Below are positions 11,785 to 23,836 of a DNA stretch of 64,000 nt, piece by piece. A model generated the notes under the pieces. The model searched no databases, was not told the origin of the DNA, and saw nothing but the letters and a program-made list of their open reading frames with translations. Source of the DNA: Rutidosis leptorrhynchoides (lineage: Eukaryota; Streptophyta; Magnoliopsida; Asterales; Asteraceae). The stretch's first letter is position 1. Each line of letters begins with the position of its first letter. The stretch covers positions 185,158,001 to 185,222,000 of the forward strand of contig NC_092333.1 in the NCBI RefSeq assembly GCF_046630445.1, written 5' to 3'. A program made the position numbers and the translations under genes.

Positions 11785-13422
11785 CTATGTAGTAGGAATA
11801 GAGTCATCAGAAATTACAGGTATTTCAGGTGGTTTAAGTGTAATACCACTTCTTGTGGTAATGGCTTTAGCTGTTTCATTCTGGGGGTTAGCATTTGTAT
11901 CGCTAGGTAGACTCCCCAGTTTTCTTTCACCTATCAACCTTGCTAGGTTGCTCACTTCTTGTTCCAGATTCTGAGATGTGAAAAACTGCGTTTGAGATTC
12001 AACTAGCTTCGACATCATATCTTCTAAATTTGACTTTTTATCATCGGTTTGTGGTGGTTTAATTGGAAAAATAGGTCTTTGTTGATTGTAAGTATTGTTA
12101 GATACTTGTTGATTGCTAGGACCTTGTTGGTTGTTGTATGGAACATTTCGGTTATAATTCTGATTTTGATTGTAATTTGGTCTTGGCGGTTGATAATTAT
12201 TTTGATAATTATTTCCAGGCCTTTGGTTCATGTATGAAACATTCTCTCTTTGTTCCATTGTTTGTTCAATACTGAGACAATCTTTTGTCAAATGTGGTCC
12301 TCCACACTGCTCACAACTAATTCGTATTGCGTGAATATCTTTAGTCATCATTTCCATTCGTCTCTCGAAAGCATCTAATTTTGCGAAAATGGAATTAAAG
12401 TCATGGCTAGAATCGGCTCTAGCCGCTTTAGATGATCTAACGATGTCTTTTTCTTGATGCCACTCATATGAGTGGGAGGCTGTGTTATCAATAATTTTGT
12501 AAGCTTCAGTTGCGGTTTTCTTCATAATGGAACCACCAGCTGCTATGTCGATGTATTTTCTTGTAGTAATGTCGCATCCTTGGTAGAATATTTGTACTAT
12601 TTGATAAGTGTCTAAACCATGTTGAGGACATCCTCTCAACAACTTTCCAAATCTTGTCCACGCCTCATATAGAGTTTCATTTGGCTTCTGTGTGAACGTA
12701 ACAATTTCTCCTTGAAGTCTCACGACTTTAGATGCCGGAAAGAATCTTTTAAGAAATTTCTCAACTAAAACATCCCATGTATCAATTGCCCCTTCAGGTA
12801 ACGATTCTAACCAATCTTTGGCTTCTCCCTTTAAAGTCCAGGGAAATAACATGAGATAGATCTGTTCATCCTCAACTTCTCTGAATTTAAATAGAGTACA
12901 GATCCTATTAAAGGTTCGAAGATGTTCGTTTGGATCTTCTTTTGGTGCACCACTAAATTGGCATTGATTAGTTACCATGTGTAGGATTTGTCCTTTGATT
13001 TCATAATCTGGCGCATTAATGTCTGGTTGAGTAATTGCGTGACCTTGGCCAGTGCGTGTAGCTCTCATTCGGTCTTCCATACTTAGAGGTTCCTGATTTT
13101 CCATGATTGAATTTATTGAATCTGAATCGCTAGGGGATTCTGATTTAATGATTTCTTCCTCGACAATCTCTGGTTGTATGATTTGTGGTTCAGGAGGAAT
13201 GATTATTGGTTTAGGATCTCTGAATTGTCCTTGAATATCCTTCGGGTTCTCAATTGTGAGGTCGGGTTCAAAAAATGGATTATCGGAAATTTGAATTGGA
13301 GTACTTGGTCGACTAGATGATGATTCTAAAGAAAAATCAACGGCGACAATATTGGCTAGATGTCTTGATCGAGTTACAGGTGATGAACGTATGAAAGGTG
13401 GTGAACGTTTTGCTCGGTGCAT
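11785..13422 (-). pseudogene. Element B gag (nucleocapsid polyprotein start)
   Basis: 545 residues beginning at an ATG at 13422. A low-complexity acidic N-terminus is followed by the capsid-like retrotransposon gag domain (WTLKGEAKDWLESLPEGAI, LVEKFLKRFFPASK), one zinc knuckle (CEQCGGPHLTKDC) and an N/Q/Y-rich stretch. It ends in a TAG, after which the same frame continues to the protease block at 11661. Gag forms the virus-like particle in which the RNA is packaged and copied. It is the longest intact piece of B. Confidence 0.85.
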
Positions 13423-14554
13423 TCACTGAATATCCTATTAGTTATAAAAATAAAAAATTATATAAGTTATCAAATTAATAGACTTTTCTGATTTTGCCCA
13501 CGTTTCGAATAGCCAATAGATGCAGCAGGTAGCCAGGACCCTTTAAATCGGAAGTCCACAACTCGCCACTAACAAATCCAACTATTACTACGAACCAGAA
13601 AATTTTGGATGTTTATCAATTTAACCGCTTAAAATAATTTTTTCGTCAAAATTTTGAAGATAAAATATATGACCTAAAAACTAGAGCGTCGAGAAATAAG
13701 AGGAAGAAAAAGAGTGCGTCGAAAAACGTCGAAAAAAAATAAAAGGTCGAAAAAAATAATAATAAGAAAGTAAAGCGTCAAAACTTAAAATTCTAAAAAC
13801 TAAATAATGAAAATTGCGTCTAAAGGAATTAAAGCTTAAAAGGAATTCTATATCCAAAACGGCAATAACTTAAAAAGGCACTAAAATCTATTTAATATTA
13901 AAGCGATAAGCGACGTCGTAAAATTCTAAAGCGCCTAAATCTTAATCTAAAGAAAAGGCACTTAAGGAATTTACAGCAAAGGCTAAAGATCTAGAAATAA
14001 AAAATAACTACGGCAAAAATTAAGTTTAAAACTAATTACGAACGAAAAATATACAAATTATGAATAAACGATAAAAATATAAAATTTATAAAAAGAAACA
14101 AAAAATGATAAAAATACTTATTTTTATATTATTATTTTATAAAATTATTAATTTATATAATTAATAATAATATTAAAACTTAAAATTAATTAAAACTACA
14201 CTTAAACTAATTATATTAAATTAAAACCCTAATCTAATCAATTAATAATAATAATTAAATTTAACCCTAAATTCGTAATTAATGCAGTCCAATGTTTGAC
14301 TTATCAGAGAGCTCCGCGACTGCGGTTTTTTCTACCCAAGAGGCTCCGCGACTGTGGAGATATGCAGTCTCAGATGATTGCAGGTTCAAAAATCGTGTTT
14401 GCAGTTTCAGATTATTATTATTATTTATTTCCTGTTTTTAATTTTCCGATTTTAATTTTTAGAAAATATAATTTAAGTAAAACTTATATTTTAACAAAAA
14501 TTACTTATTAGTTTTTGTAACTAAAAATAAAAACTTTTTAATTTTAAACACTTA

Positions 14555-14640
<86 letters not shown>

Positions 14641-14726
14641 ATGTTTTTATATTTTAAAACTTATATAAAATATATTTTTACAAAAATAGATTAAAAAAAT
14701 CTTTTTTATATGGCGTTCTATGGCGT
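13423..14726 (-). other. Element B 5' leader
   Basis: AT-rich untranslated leader between the PBS and gag on the minus strand. Poly-A/T-rich stretches, a (TA)n tract at 14561-14636 and a pair of B GC-rich motifs (AGCTCCGCGACTGCGG near 14310 and GGCTCCGCGACTGTGG near 14341). No credible ORF. Confidence 0.7.
14561..14636. repeat. (TA)n microsatellite in the B leader
   Basis: About 38 TA dinucleotides without interruption, distinct from the (AT)n tract inside the LTR. Confidence 0.95.
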
Positions 14727-14744
14727 TCCCCGGCAGCGGCGCCA
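14727..14744 (-). promoter_or_regulatory. Primer binding site of B, Asp-tRNA type
   Basis: On the minus strand, TGGCGCCGCTGCCGGGGA begins 8 bp after the end of the right-hand LTR. It is the site characteristic of Athila/Tat-lineage elements and identical to that of D. It fixes the right LTR as the 5' LTR and gives the orientation of B. Confidence 0.9.
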
Positions 14745-14752
14745 AAAATACT

Positions 14753-14985
14753 TGATGTGTGCGAGGTGTAGTATGAAATAGATTATATTTTACTACGAAA
14801 TACTATTAAATACGATACAATTTTACACAAGTTATTTATTTATTTATTGAATGGATATACCTAAACCTTGCTACAACACTTATAGGCAGTGTACCTAATC
14901 TTAGAGTAGTGTAGTTTTTAGTAAGTCCGGTTCGTTCCACAGGGAGCTGGCTAAGTTTAACGCTATATATATTTTAAACTATATT

Positions 14986-15072
<87 letters not shown>

Positions 15073-16693
15073 TATAAAAGGGGGTTTTACCGTTTAGTGA
15101 CCGGTTTGTCGATTTTAAGATTTAAATCACAGTTAAAACCTAATGTATAATATTAAATATAAATACAACTTAATTTAAAGTGTAAAGTAAATGACGATAA
15201 ATAAAAGTGCGATAATTAAAAGTGCGATAATTAAAATGACGATAAATAAAAGTGTGATGAGATATAAAATAAAGGAATTATGCTTATTTAAACTTCCGTA
15301 ATCATGATGTTCGATGTGTTGATTTTAATTTATTACCATGGGTTAATTGTCTTTTGTCCTGGATTATTCGATATCTCCATCTGATTTTTGTCCATAACAG
15401 TCCATCGGTCATAAATATAAAGTGCGAGTGTCCTCGTCAAATTACCCTTATACCCGAAGTCAAATATTCCAACTAATTGGGGACTTAAACTGTAACAAGG
15501 TCTTAATTCTTTGTTAATAATTACACCAGGTTATCGACTGCGTGTAACCCAAGGTTTTAATACGTTGTTAACAATTACACCAAGTGTCCTTGTATGTAAT
15601 CCACCCCTGTTTTAATGAGTCTATTGACTATTAATCCATTCCCGTGTCCGGTTAAATGAATGATTATTAGTATTTATAAATATCCCGCCCATCGTGTCCG
15701 ATCGAGTGTATGTGGTTATTTATAGATACGTCAAATTGTAAATCTCTATATTAAATTAACGAACTATCATTCAGTTAAACAAATATAAAGCCCATTAATA
15801 GCCCATAGTTCAATTTCCACAAGTGTCGGTCTTTTGTCCAAACCCCAATTATGGTCCAAAGCCCAATAACCCTGTCTTAATATTTAGTCAAACATCACAA
15901 TTACTTCTGCTTAAATAAGCATAATAATAATTTAGCTACGAGACATTAATTTAAAAAGGTTGAACAAAACTTACAATGAGTATTAATCGCGTAGTGTTAC
16001 ACGGACAGAATTTTGACTTACAAACTTAAAACATTCGCCACTATAACCTTATTATTATTAAACTTAAATTAAAATTAAAATTAAAATTATATATGTATAT
16101 ATATATTTTACGTAGATAGAAAGAAAGAAAAAGGGATGAGGAGATCTTCCGAATGCGTTGGCTTTTATAGGCCCATTTTGCACTTTGCAGCTCCGCGAGT
16201 GCGGTACTTTCCTTCTTCACAGCTCCACAGTCGCGGAGCTTTGGATTCCAGCTCATTTGATTTAAAACGTGGGCTGCTGATTATTTTATAATATAATATA
16301 TATATATAATTAATTATATATTACATTATATTCTTGTGCATAGTTAACTTGTAATTTCAGGTCCGTTGAGTCGCACGTTGATAGTTGGTTCATGTCTCGG
16401 TTCCGGATTTTCGAACGCCTTTTCGTATAATTTAATATCTTGTACTTTGCGTTTTGCGGCTTGTACTCTTGTAATTTCTAGACGTTTCTCATCAATAATT
16501 TGAACCACTTAGATTGTACTTTGTACTTTTTAGCTTTTTGGTCGTTTGCGTCTTCAAATCGCCGGATCTGTCTTTTGTCTTCACCTTTTATTATTTAAAC
16601 GAATATCACTTGAAAATAGAACAATTGCAACTAAAAACTTGTCTTTTTTAAAGGATAATGCTATGAAATATGTGTTCGTTTTTAGCATTATCA
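14753..16693 (-). mobile_element. Element B, right LTR (5' LTR in coding sense)
   Basis: 1941 bp, starting TGATGTGTGCG and ending TTATCA on the plus strand, followed by the TSD TAGGT (16694-16698). It carries the (AT)n tract 14988-15065 and the inverted repeat AGCTCCGCGA...TCGCGGAGCT around 16189-16241. Differences from the left LTR are scattered substitutions and microsatellite length. Confidence 0.92.
14988..15065. repeat. (AT)n microsatellite in the right B LTR
   Basis: Uninterrupted AT repeat, about 78 bp against about 54 bp in the left LTR. Confidence 0.95.
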
Positions 16694-16814
16694 TAGGTCT
16701 TCTTAGTAAGCACGAGATTTTCGTGCTTAGTGTACTTGGTAAGCACGAAAAAAAGAAAAGAATTTGGCGTTTTCAAAAGTGGGTTTTAAGGGCGTTATAA
16801 GCTGGTATCAGAGC
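16694..16814 (+). mobile_element. Element A, end of 5' LTR and PBS (second copy)
   Basis: TAGGT plus the rest of the A LTR to GGCGTTATA (16799), then the initiator-Met primer site TGGTATCAGAGC at 16803-16814. This copy leads into the full A interior, so it is the original position. The copy at 3274-3395 is the duplicate. Confidence 0.85.
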
Positions 16815-17640
16815 TATGGTTTAAGAGACTTGGATAATCCACGATAGGGTTATCTAGGCTTAAACCAAGTTTAATGTTTAACAAGCGGTTTGTGACTTGC
16901 ACGATAAATAAAAGTTTAAAGTGTTATGCCATGCTCCATAAGATTGTATGCAATGCTAGAATTTAAAAAAAAGTAATGAGAGGAATGAATGTGTGCTACG
17001 CTTGGGTCTATAGCATTTTCGAGAAGTTGTGTTTCATGACCAAGCCAAGTGTATCTTAAGGTAGTGTAATAATGTCCGGTCAACCTTATTACATTGTCTT
17101 AATATACATGGAAGTTCACCATGATCATGAAGAAGTTAGGAAACGGATTGAAAGTATGAATGTAACGAATGAGAAATATAGAGATGTAGGGATTAATGAG
17201 ATTAACCTCTTAAGCATGTAATAAAGTGTTATGAGTGTGAATAGGTATGAGGTTGAGCATTTAGATATGAAAGACTAAGAAGTTTTATGTATGTTATAAG
17301 TAAGAGCAATTATCCACAAGGGTAGATTGTTAAATGATTTCTTTTAGCGCGAGGCCAAAGTAATTGGAAAAATGAAAAGCAGGAGTATATGCTTTGATAT
17401 TTTTGGAAATGTAAGATCAGTTTGAATGACATGTGTTACTCTTATGGAGTGCCCTGAGAATATAAGTTGACAGTAAAGGGAAGACGTGATTAGAATTATG
17501 AAATGATGAGTCCTTACCTGAAGGGTTAAGGAGAATAGGAATTGGTGATAATAAGGTAGAATGACCTTAGCAAGTTATAAGAAGGAATGCGCCCCATATG
17601 TAATCATTGAGGGAGGATGACAACTAAGTGCACTAGATGT

Positions 17641-17935
17641 TTAGCTTAGGCACGATTACTAGATTTGTCTAGTAGTGGTGCCTATGGTTTGATGTTTAGC
17701 TTAGACATAGTCATTAGGCTTGCCTAATGATTGCGTCTATGGTTTGATGTAGCTTAGATATGATTGTTAAGTTACTTAATAATCATATCTATAGATGTTT
17801 TAGCTTAGACATATGTTATGTCTATGCATGTATGATGTATGTCAGTTTATGCATATGCATATGTCTATGGTTGGGATTAGCTTAGGCACAATTACTAGAC
17901 TAAACTTAGCAAGTTGTGTCTATGGAATGTTACGA
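17641..17935 (+). repeat. Series of long stem-loops in the A leader
   Basis: Five consecutive units, each opening AGCTTAG and closing near CTATGG or CTATAG, fold on themselves: TAGGCAC with GTGCCTA, TCATTAGGC with GCCTAATGA, TAGATATGATT with AATCATATCTA (plus an inner TTAAG/CTTAA), TAGACA with TGTCTA, and TAGGCACAA with TTGTGTCTA (one G-U pair). The arms differ from unit to unit but pairing is kept. The AGCTTAG opening is shared with the LTR array of the same element. Confidence 0.8.
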
Positions 17936-18234
17936 TCGGATCCAAATAAGCAAGTGAGAAAGTTGTGATGATGTTATGTCTCGAAAGAGTAACGATAACG
18001 AGAAAAGCGCGAAAGCGGTTCGAGTAATATTGAAACGTGAATATAATGAAATTTAGGGATGGGGTTTAGCATCCATAATCGTTTAGAGTACTAAGAAGTT
18101 ATGAAAAGAGAAGGAAGCATGAAGGAAATGTGAATTCAGTCCGGGTTAGACTTAGACCTGAACCCGATCTATTGTAGATGAAAAGTAAAGGAGTCACGCG
18201 ATGTGTGATAGGTTCCTTTCCTTACACCTGCACA

Positions 18235-18428
18235 CAGGGGCGGATCTTAGTGGAACTCAAAGGGGGTATCCGCCCCACCTGGATTTTACGGATAAAAAAA
18301 ATTTACACTAAAAAATTTTTTTTACTAAAAAATAAGATTTTTATTAGTGTTTACCCCCGCTGGAAATGAAAAATTTATTAAATTTTCACATTCGCCCCAC
18401 ATGTCTTTGAGTTCAAGTTCCGCCACTG
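18235..18428. mobile_element. hAT-type MITE, 194 bp
   Basis: Ends CAGGGGCGGA and (inverted) CAGTGGCGGA, with imperfect terminal inverted repeats continuing about 20 bp. It is flanked by a perfect 8-bp target site duplication CCTGCACA (18227-18234 and 18429-18436). An 8-bp TSD and CAG(T/G)GGCGGA ends fit non-autonomous hAT elements. The interior is A/T-rich with no ORF. Confidence 0.85.
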
Positions 18429-20723
18429 CCTGCACATGTTTTGTGTGACTTCTTACATGAACGCGTTTAGGCCTTAACCTTTAATGGGAGAGGCAACGAA
18501 ACAATATAGTTGTGATTATGGTAAATATATGATTATAATGTTCCCTTGGAGTGGGATTAATGTGTTGTAACGAAAATGTACTGCTACGAGCCTTCAAGTG
18601 AAGGGATAAATTGAGAAGAAAGGGTTGCTATTAGGCAAATGCAAGAATGTTAAAAAGGACCAAATTACTTACTATTGAGGTTAAAAGGTCATGAGCAAGA
18701 GATCTCTTTGGTCTTAAAAGGAAAGGAAGATGTGATAAATAAGACTTAGTCGGTTGTAAGGTCCTATAAATGATTGTATTATGATGTAAGACTTAGTAGA
18801 CAGTTAAGAGAACTAATTTAGCATGAGAATGAGTAAACCAACAATGATGGTATTTAAGACTTGGTTGTGACTAAGTAGTAATATGTGCATGATGTATAAT
18901 GTTTAAAATGAAGATTAGGTGTATGTACAATTGTGTATCATATCTACCTCATGATAGAAGTGATTAAAGACAAGAAAGAGATGTGAGCAAATGATAAGAT
19001 TTTTATGTTATGGCAACGAATTTCAGAGATGAAAAGAGATGTCAATGAAAAGTCACGTGAGCAATAGAAAACAATCTAGAGAGGATTCATGAATATAGAC
19101 ATTGAAATGAGCTCTAGATGAAAAGTTGTACCTTATGGGTACATCTAAGAATAGTTGATTGTCAAATTGAAGGTACATATGGGTTAGTACCTAAACTATT
19201 GATTGTAGCAGAAGTAGAGAAGCATGTTGAGGAGCCTGCTATGAATAGAAAAGTAAAGAATAGATGACAAGTTATCACATAGGCAACAGTGATACGAGAT
19301 AACAAAATAAGAATGAGAATAGTATAAGGTTGATTTATAGTTATATTAGATAATATTTGAAGGCTTATATAAATATTCGGGTAAATTTGTATAAGCAAAA
19401 GAATTTAGACGGAATTTTGCATGAGGCATGTCAGATTCCCCGTTCCGTTTAATGTTGTTAAGAGAAAAATGTTATTAGAAAAGATATAATTGAAAGGATT
19501 ATAAGAATGGAAGATAGATCATGATGCTTCTTATGGTGAAAATAAGATCATTGACTTTATGGATGGAGATGGAGGTTGAAATAATTGTAACTTTCTAGGT
19601 TTTAGTAGAAATATTTACAAAAAAGAACCTATGGAAACTCAAATGTATGTAAGTTTGCATAAAAAGTGATATGTGGAGGATAAATGCAAACTCTGGTAGA
19701 GATTCGCAACTAGAATTAAGAGGTTCTAGAAGATTTTAATATTTAAGCAAATGAGTCATGTAATGTGTGATTTTATGAAGAGATTTGAAAGATAAATTTT
19801 ACAAGTGTAAAATTTGTGAATGAGATAATTTAGTTAAGAAAAGTAAGGTACTTATGGAATGTACTATACAATTATACGGAAAGCTTACGACATTGAAATT
19901 AATGGTGAGCATAAAAGAATAAAGTCTTTTTATTTGTTCAGTACTAAACACGATTAGAGATGACGATGTGATTAATCAATGTTGACAGCATGAGTTGTCA
20001 ACCAGAAAAGTACGTAAGGAAGTAAAATCTGTGTAATTGGCTGAAAATTAAGGGAAAGTAGAACATAAATTAGAGTGGTAACATGGTTTATCCCCATGAA
20101 AGAAGAAAATTAAGATGCGAAGACATTGTGTAATGGAAATTTTCTGGCAAAGAAATAACGATTTGTCTAGTATTAAGGATCAGTTCTCTATTTTGAAGAG
20201 TTTCTAGTGGTAAAGATTATAATATGTAAACCTGATAATAAATGAAAAGTCATAGTAAACAGATAAATCGGTACATTTAACGAAAGATACATGGGGAAAA
20301 AGCACTTAATGCAGGAAATTTAAGGTCAAGGGTGACAGAAGATAATAAATGTATGCCGAAAGAACACATAGTGTGTGATTGATGGAGCAAAGTGCACGAA
20401 ATTCTTCAAGAAATTACCAACGTTCGGAGGATAATTAGGTAAAAGCTAAGTATTTTGATTATCAAACTTGAAAGAGGTTAGTGAACGAAGCCTCGAAATT
20501 ATGAGGATAAAAGTATAAAAGATAACTAAATTAGATGGAAAAAAAACCTTTGTAGATTAAGGAAGACTCATGATTATTATAAAATTTATTGCAATTAAGG
20601 GAAATTGGTCCCAATGAGTATTGAAATATGTGCAAGATCGGTGAAGGTTCAAATATAGTTGATAAGGGTTTTGAATTCATTAAGAAATAAAAAGGATAGT
20701 TCGTGAGGACACGAACAATTTAA

Positions 20724-20736
20724 CGGGGGGAGAGTT
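20724..20736 (+). promoter_or_regulatory. Polypurine tract of A
   Basis: ACGGGGGGAGAGT directly precedes the 3' LTR start TGTAACATCCC, the expected plus-strand priming site. Confidence 0.8.
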
Positions 20737-23156
20737 GTAACATCCCAAAATTTCAAGTCATTCATTTTGTTAAAAAGACTAGTCTTGCAAAGTATGAAAT
20801 GTGATGGTTAGTTAGTGAGAAGGACCACCTAAACTATGTAATGGTGGGGAGGGATCTAAGTTGCTAACTAGTGAAAGTTAAAATATATTAAATAAGTTTT
20901 GAAGCTTCTAGTTCATTTGAAGAAAATTCAAGAAAAATTGAGAAAGAAAGAAAAAAAAGAAAAAAAAGAAAGTTAGGGTTTCAAGATTTAAGTGATTAAA
21001 TCTCTTGCAACTCAAATACAAACAACTAGAAGCATGGTAGTCATGGTGGAAGCAAGAAACTAGCTTTATTTTCATATTATTTTGCTAGTTCAAAGTTAAG
21101 GTTTGAGGTATGATTTGAAAACTTGAAGTTTTACATATGTTTATGTTTAATTGATGAATATTCTATGAATGATAGTAGGATTTATGTTTGTATGAGTTGG
21201 AAATCGAATTCAAGAGTTGAAGTGCTAGTGAAATGAGTTTTTGTTTATAAAATGGAGGTATAATGTTAAATCATGATGGGTTTATAGTGTGATTATGTAT
21301 GAATACGAGTTTTATGATGTTATGGCATATGTTTATCTATAAACTAGATAATAGATGATGAATGATGGAAAAGATGATTTCTTAGATTATGAAATGGGTG
21401 AATATGGTTTTGTGCACATAAGGTGTTTGATAAAATGCTTCAATGAAAGTGAAAATTGTAATTTAACAAGAAATGTTATGGATAAGGAGTTTATGATGAG
21501 TAATGAAACAATATAGTAGTTGTTAATGGTAAAAAGGGGATTAAGAAGGTTAAAGACTAGTAAGTTATGTTGTGCATGAAATGAGGTTAATTAGTTGAGA
21601 TTAATCTAGTTATGATTGTATAAGATAAGAAAATAAAGATAAACAAGAATGATGAAAAAAATAAAATAAATAAGGCACGAGAATGTTTATGAAATGGATG
21701 ATGTTAACTAATTAAGTTAACTTTGTAAAGATTAAAGGAAAAGTATGATTAATGCGAAATGACAAGATTAGCATTTTGTGTATTAGGTGCTAATCAAGGA
21801 AAGGAATCAAACTTGGATGCAAATCGACAAGTGGCAAAGGTGAGTTATGGGGGTAATATGGGCAGGTCAAGAGTGATCATAGAGTTCCATGATCACAAGT
21901 TAGGCAAAAAGGGGTGTTTATAAATTATTCTATGTTTTTGAGTTCTAAATATGAAAGTACACTCATGGTTTGTTATGAATATGAGATATGATGTTATGAG
22001 TGACTTGATGCTCCCAGATTGCATCCGTGCAAGAGGGTGTCGATCAAGTTTTCTAGGTGAAAAGCTTAGACTTTATGTCTATGTCAAAGTGTAAAGCTTA
22101 TACTTTATGTCTATGTCAAAGTGTAAAGCTTAGACTTTATGTCTATTTCAAAGTGTAAAGCTTAGACTTTATGTCTATGTTAAGGTGAAAAACTTATACT
22201 TTATGTCTATGTTCATGTCACGTGATAAGCTTGGATTTATATCCATGTTATGTATAAACTTGAACGATGTCCATGTTATGTGATAAGCTTGGATTTATAT
22301 CCATGTTATGTATAAGCTTGGACGATGTCCATGTTATGTGATAAGCTTCGATTTATATCCATCTTATGTATAAGCTTAGACGATGTCCATGTTATGTGAT
22401 AAGCTTGGATTTATATCCATCTTATGTATAAGCTTGGACGATGTGCATATTATGTGATAAGCTTGGATTTACATCCATGTTAATGTGTTAAGTTTGGACT
22501 ATATCCATGTCATGTTATAAGCTTAGAGTTGTGCCTATGAAGTGAGATGATCAAGTCCGAATCAAGAATGAAATCTTCGGGTTGAAGAGCTATGTTTATG
22601 TTTATGTTTATGTTATGATTACCATTTTACTTGCCTATAACTCACTAAGCATGTGGGTTACCCTCTTTATGTTGTTATGTGTTCTTACAAGTTCAAAAAG
22701 ATATCGAGGATGAAATGGATCTGCAAGGTACTAGAGGAGTATTGGAATATAGTAAGTGGTGTGCAAGTCTCTTTTAGAATCATGCTTTGATAACCACTTG
22801 TATTGACGCCAAAGGGTAATGTTTTGTTGTTGGTAAATTGAAATGGGTCAAGTTTAACACTTATGTTAGGAATGGGTCAATTGAACATATATATTGTTGA
22901 TGAACATGTGAACTTGACAAAATGTTAGTTTTGAAGTGTTTGAAGTGAAATGTGTTTGATGTTAAAACAAGTGGTATTTGGTTTGGGTCAAGTGTCCAAA
23001 TGGGTCAAAAGATCTTCGTGCTTGGTCTTCTTAGTAAGAACGAGATTTTCGTGTTAGGTCTTCTTAGTAAGCACGATATTTTCGTGCTTAGTGTACTTGG
23101 TAAGCACGAAAAAAAAGAATTTGGTGTTTTCGAAAGTGGGTTTTAAGGGCGTTATA
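20737..23156 (+). mobile_element. Element A, 3' LTR
   Basis: 2420 bp from TGTAACATCCC to GGGCGTTATA, uninterrupted, matching 1-1342 plus 3274-3380. It includes the hairpin array 22062-22540 and a triplicated GTAAGCACGA-type motif near its end. The 3' flank starts TATAT. The left flank of the element is outside the window, so the TSD cannot be checked. Confidence 0.88.
22062..22540 (+). repeat. Hairpin-forming tandem array in the A 3' LTR
   Basis: Counterpart of 351-829: 32-bp AAGCTTAGAC units followed by AAGCTTGGAT/AAGCTTGGAC units. Several units differ from the 5' LTR by single substitutions, some of which break a pair, for example AAGCTTAGAC becoming AAGCTTATAC. Confidence 0.8.
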
Positions 23157-23372
23157 TATATGCATGTATATAGGTTCGATTTATCAAGTAGTTTAAGTGG
23201 TTTATCAATAAGTATGTTATGAAACAAGTATTAAACCAACAAAAATAACAAGATGAGTTGAGTTATGTAGGTACCTAAACCGAAATTGAGCACAAACACT
23301 TTAAAGATGTGATGGAGACCTTCGAGCAACGGATCTTCTATGAAAAGTGCTTAGACCCGCTCTAATACCAAT
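23157..23372 (-). mobile_element. Copia-type element H, start of interior with PBS, truncated by A
   Basis: On the minus strand, TGGTATTAGAGC (23359-23370) lies 2 bp after the end of the short LTR at 23373 and differs by one base from the usual initiator-Met site. About 200 bp of leader follow and then A begins. No ORF is long enough to identify. Confidence 0.5.
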
Positions 23373-23625
23373 TGTTAGTCTCGATATGATGATTACCGAT
23401 CGGTTTTATGAAGTATTAGTGGGTTTGGGTTGTGTAGATATGATAAGAACTAGAGAAAGTAATACTTAAGAGAATAACTAGAACATTATCATTAACTCAA
23501 CTTACTAGTAAAATGGGTGGGAGGTTGCTTTATATACTAGCAACCTCCTTTAGTTACAATAGTGGTAAATAACAATTACCATGGTTAAACTAACTAATAC
23601 AATAACAAGTAAATAACAATTACCA
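23373..23625 (-). mobile_element. Short Copia-type LTR (element H)
   Basis: About 253 bp. Read on the minus strand it starts TGGTAATTGTTATTTAC, has a TATATAAA box in its middle and ends CTAACA, followed by a primer binding site. The starting 17-mer is repeated about 45 bp further in, so the exact outer edge is uncertain. A perfect 10-bp inverted repeat (GGAGGTTGCT 23520-23529, AGCAACCTCC 23539-23548) encloses the TATA box. Confidence 0.6.
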
Positions 23626-23836
23626 TAGTTATTTCTTCTGTTTGGTCTAGAGACATACCAGGTTCCATAGCAGCAACCTTTTCAGGAGCAGCAGTTGAGA
23701 CTGGTGAAACCTCCCATGTGGCATGCTTGGAGCCATCTTTAGTTTAGATTTGCCTGTTACCAAGAAATAGATGAGCAACGGATTTCAATACTAGAAGTGG
23801 GTAGTCAGTATATAAGACTAGGGTTGTTCTTTATTA
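23626..23836 (-). other. Element C, sequence downstream of its 3' ORF
   Basis: On the minus strand this follows the stop of the C 3' ORF. A stretch from about 23745 down to 23627 reads open for about 40 codons (a WEVSPVSTAAPEKVAAMEPG-like segment), perhaps a displaced tail of the 3' ORF. I do not recognise it and call no gene. Confidence 0.4.

Larger units (their letters stand above)
16815..20723 (+). mobile_element. Element A interior, no usable ORFs
   Basis: About 3.9 kb between PBS and polypurine tract, too short for a chromovirus gag-pol of about 4.4 kb plus leader, and with no recognisable protein domain in any frame. It contains a hairpin array (17641-17935) and a MITE (18235-18428). 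The 3' end (AGGACACGAAC, then the purine tract) is of the kind seen downstream of chromovirus pol. Best read as a non-autonomous or very decayed member of a Del/Tekay-like family. Confidence 0.65.

Noticed and set aside
23373..23625. Short LTR as the 3' LTR of Copia element C
   Set aside because: It is followed in its own orientation by a primer binding site, which fits a 5' LTR of another element. A tandem arrangement cannot be excluded, so it is listed separately as H.
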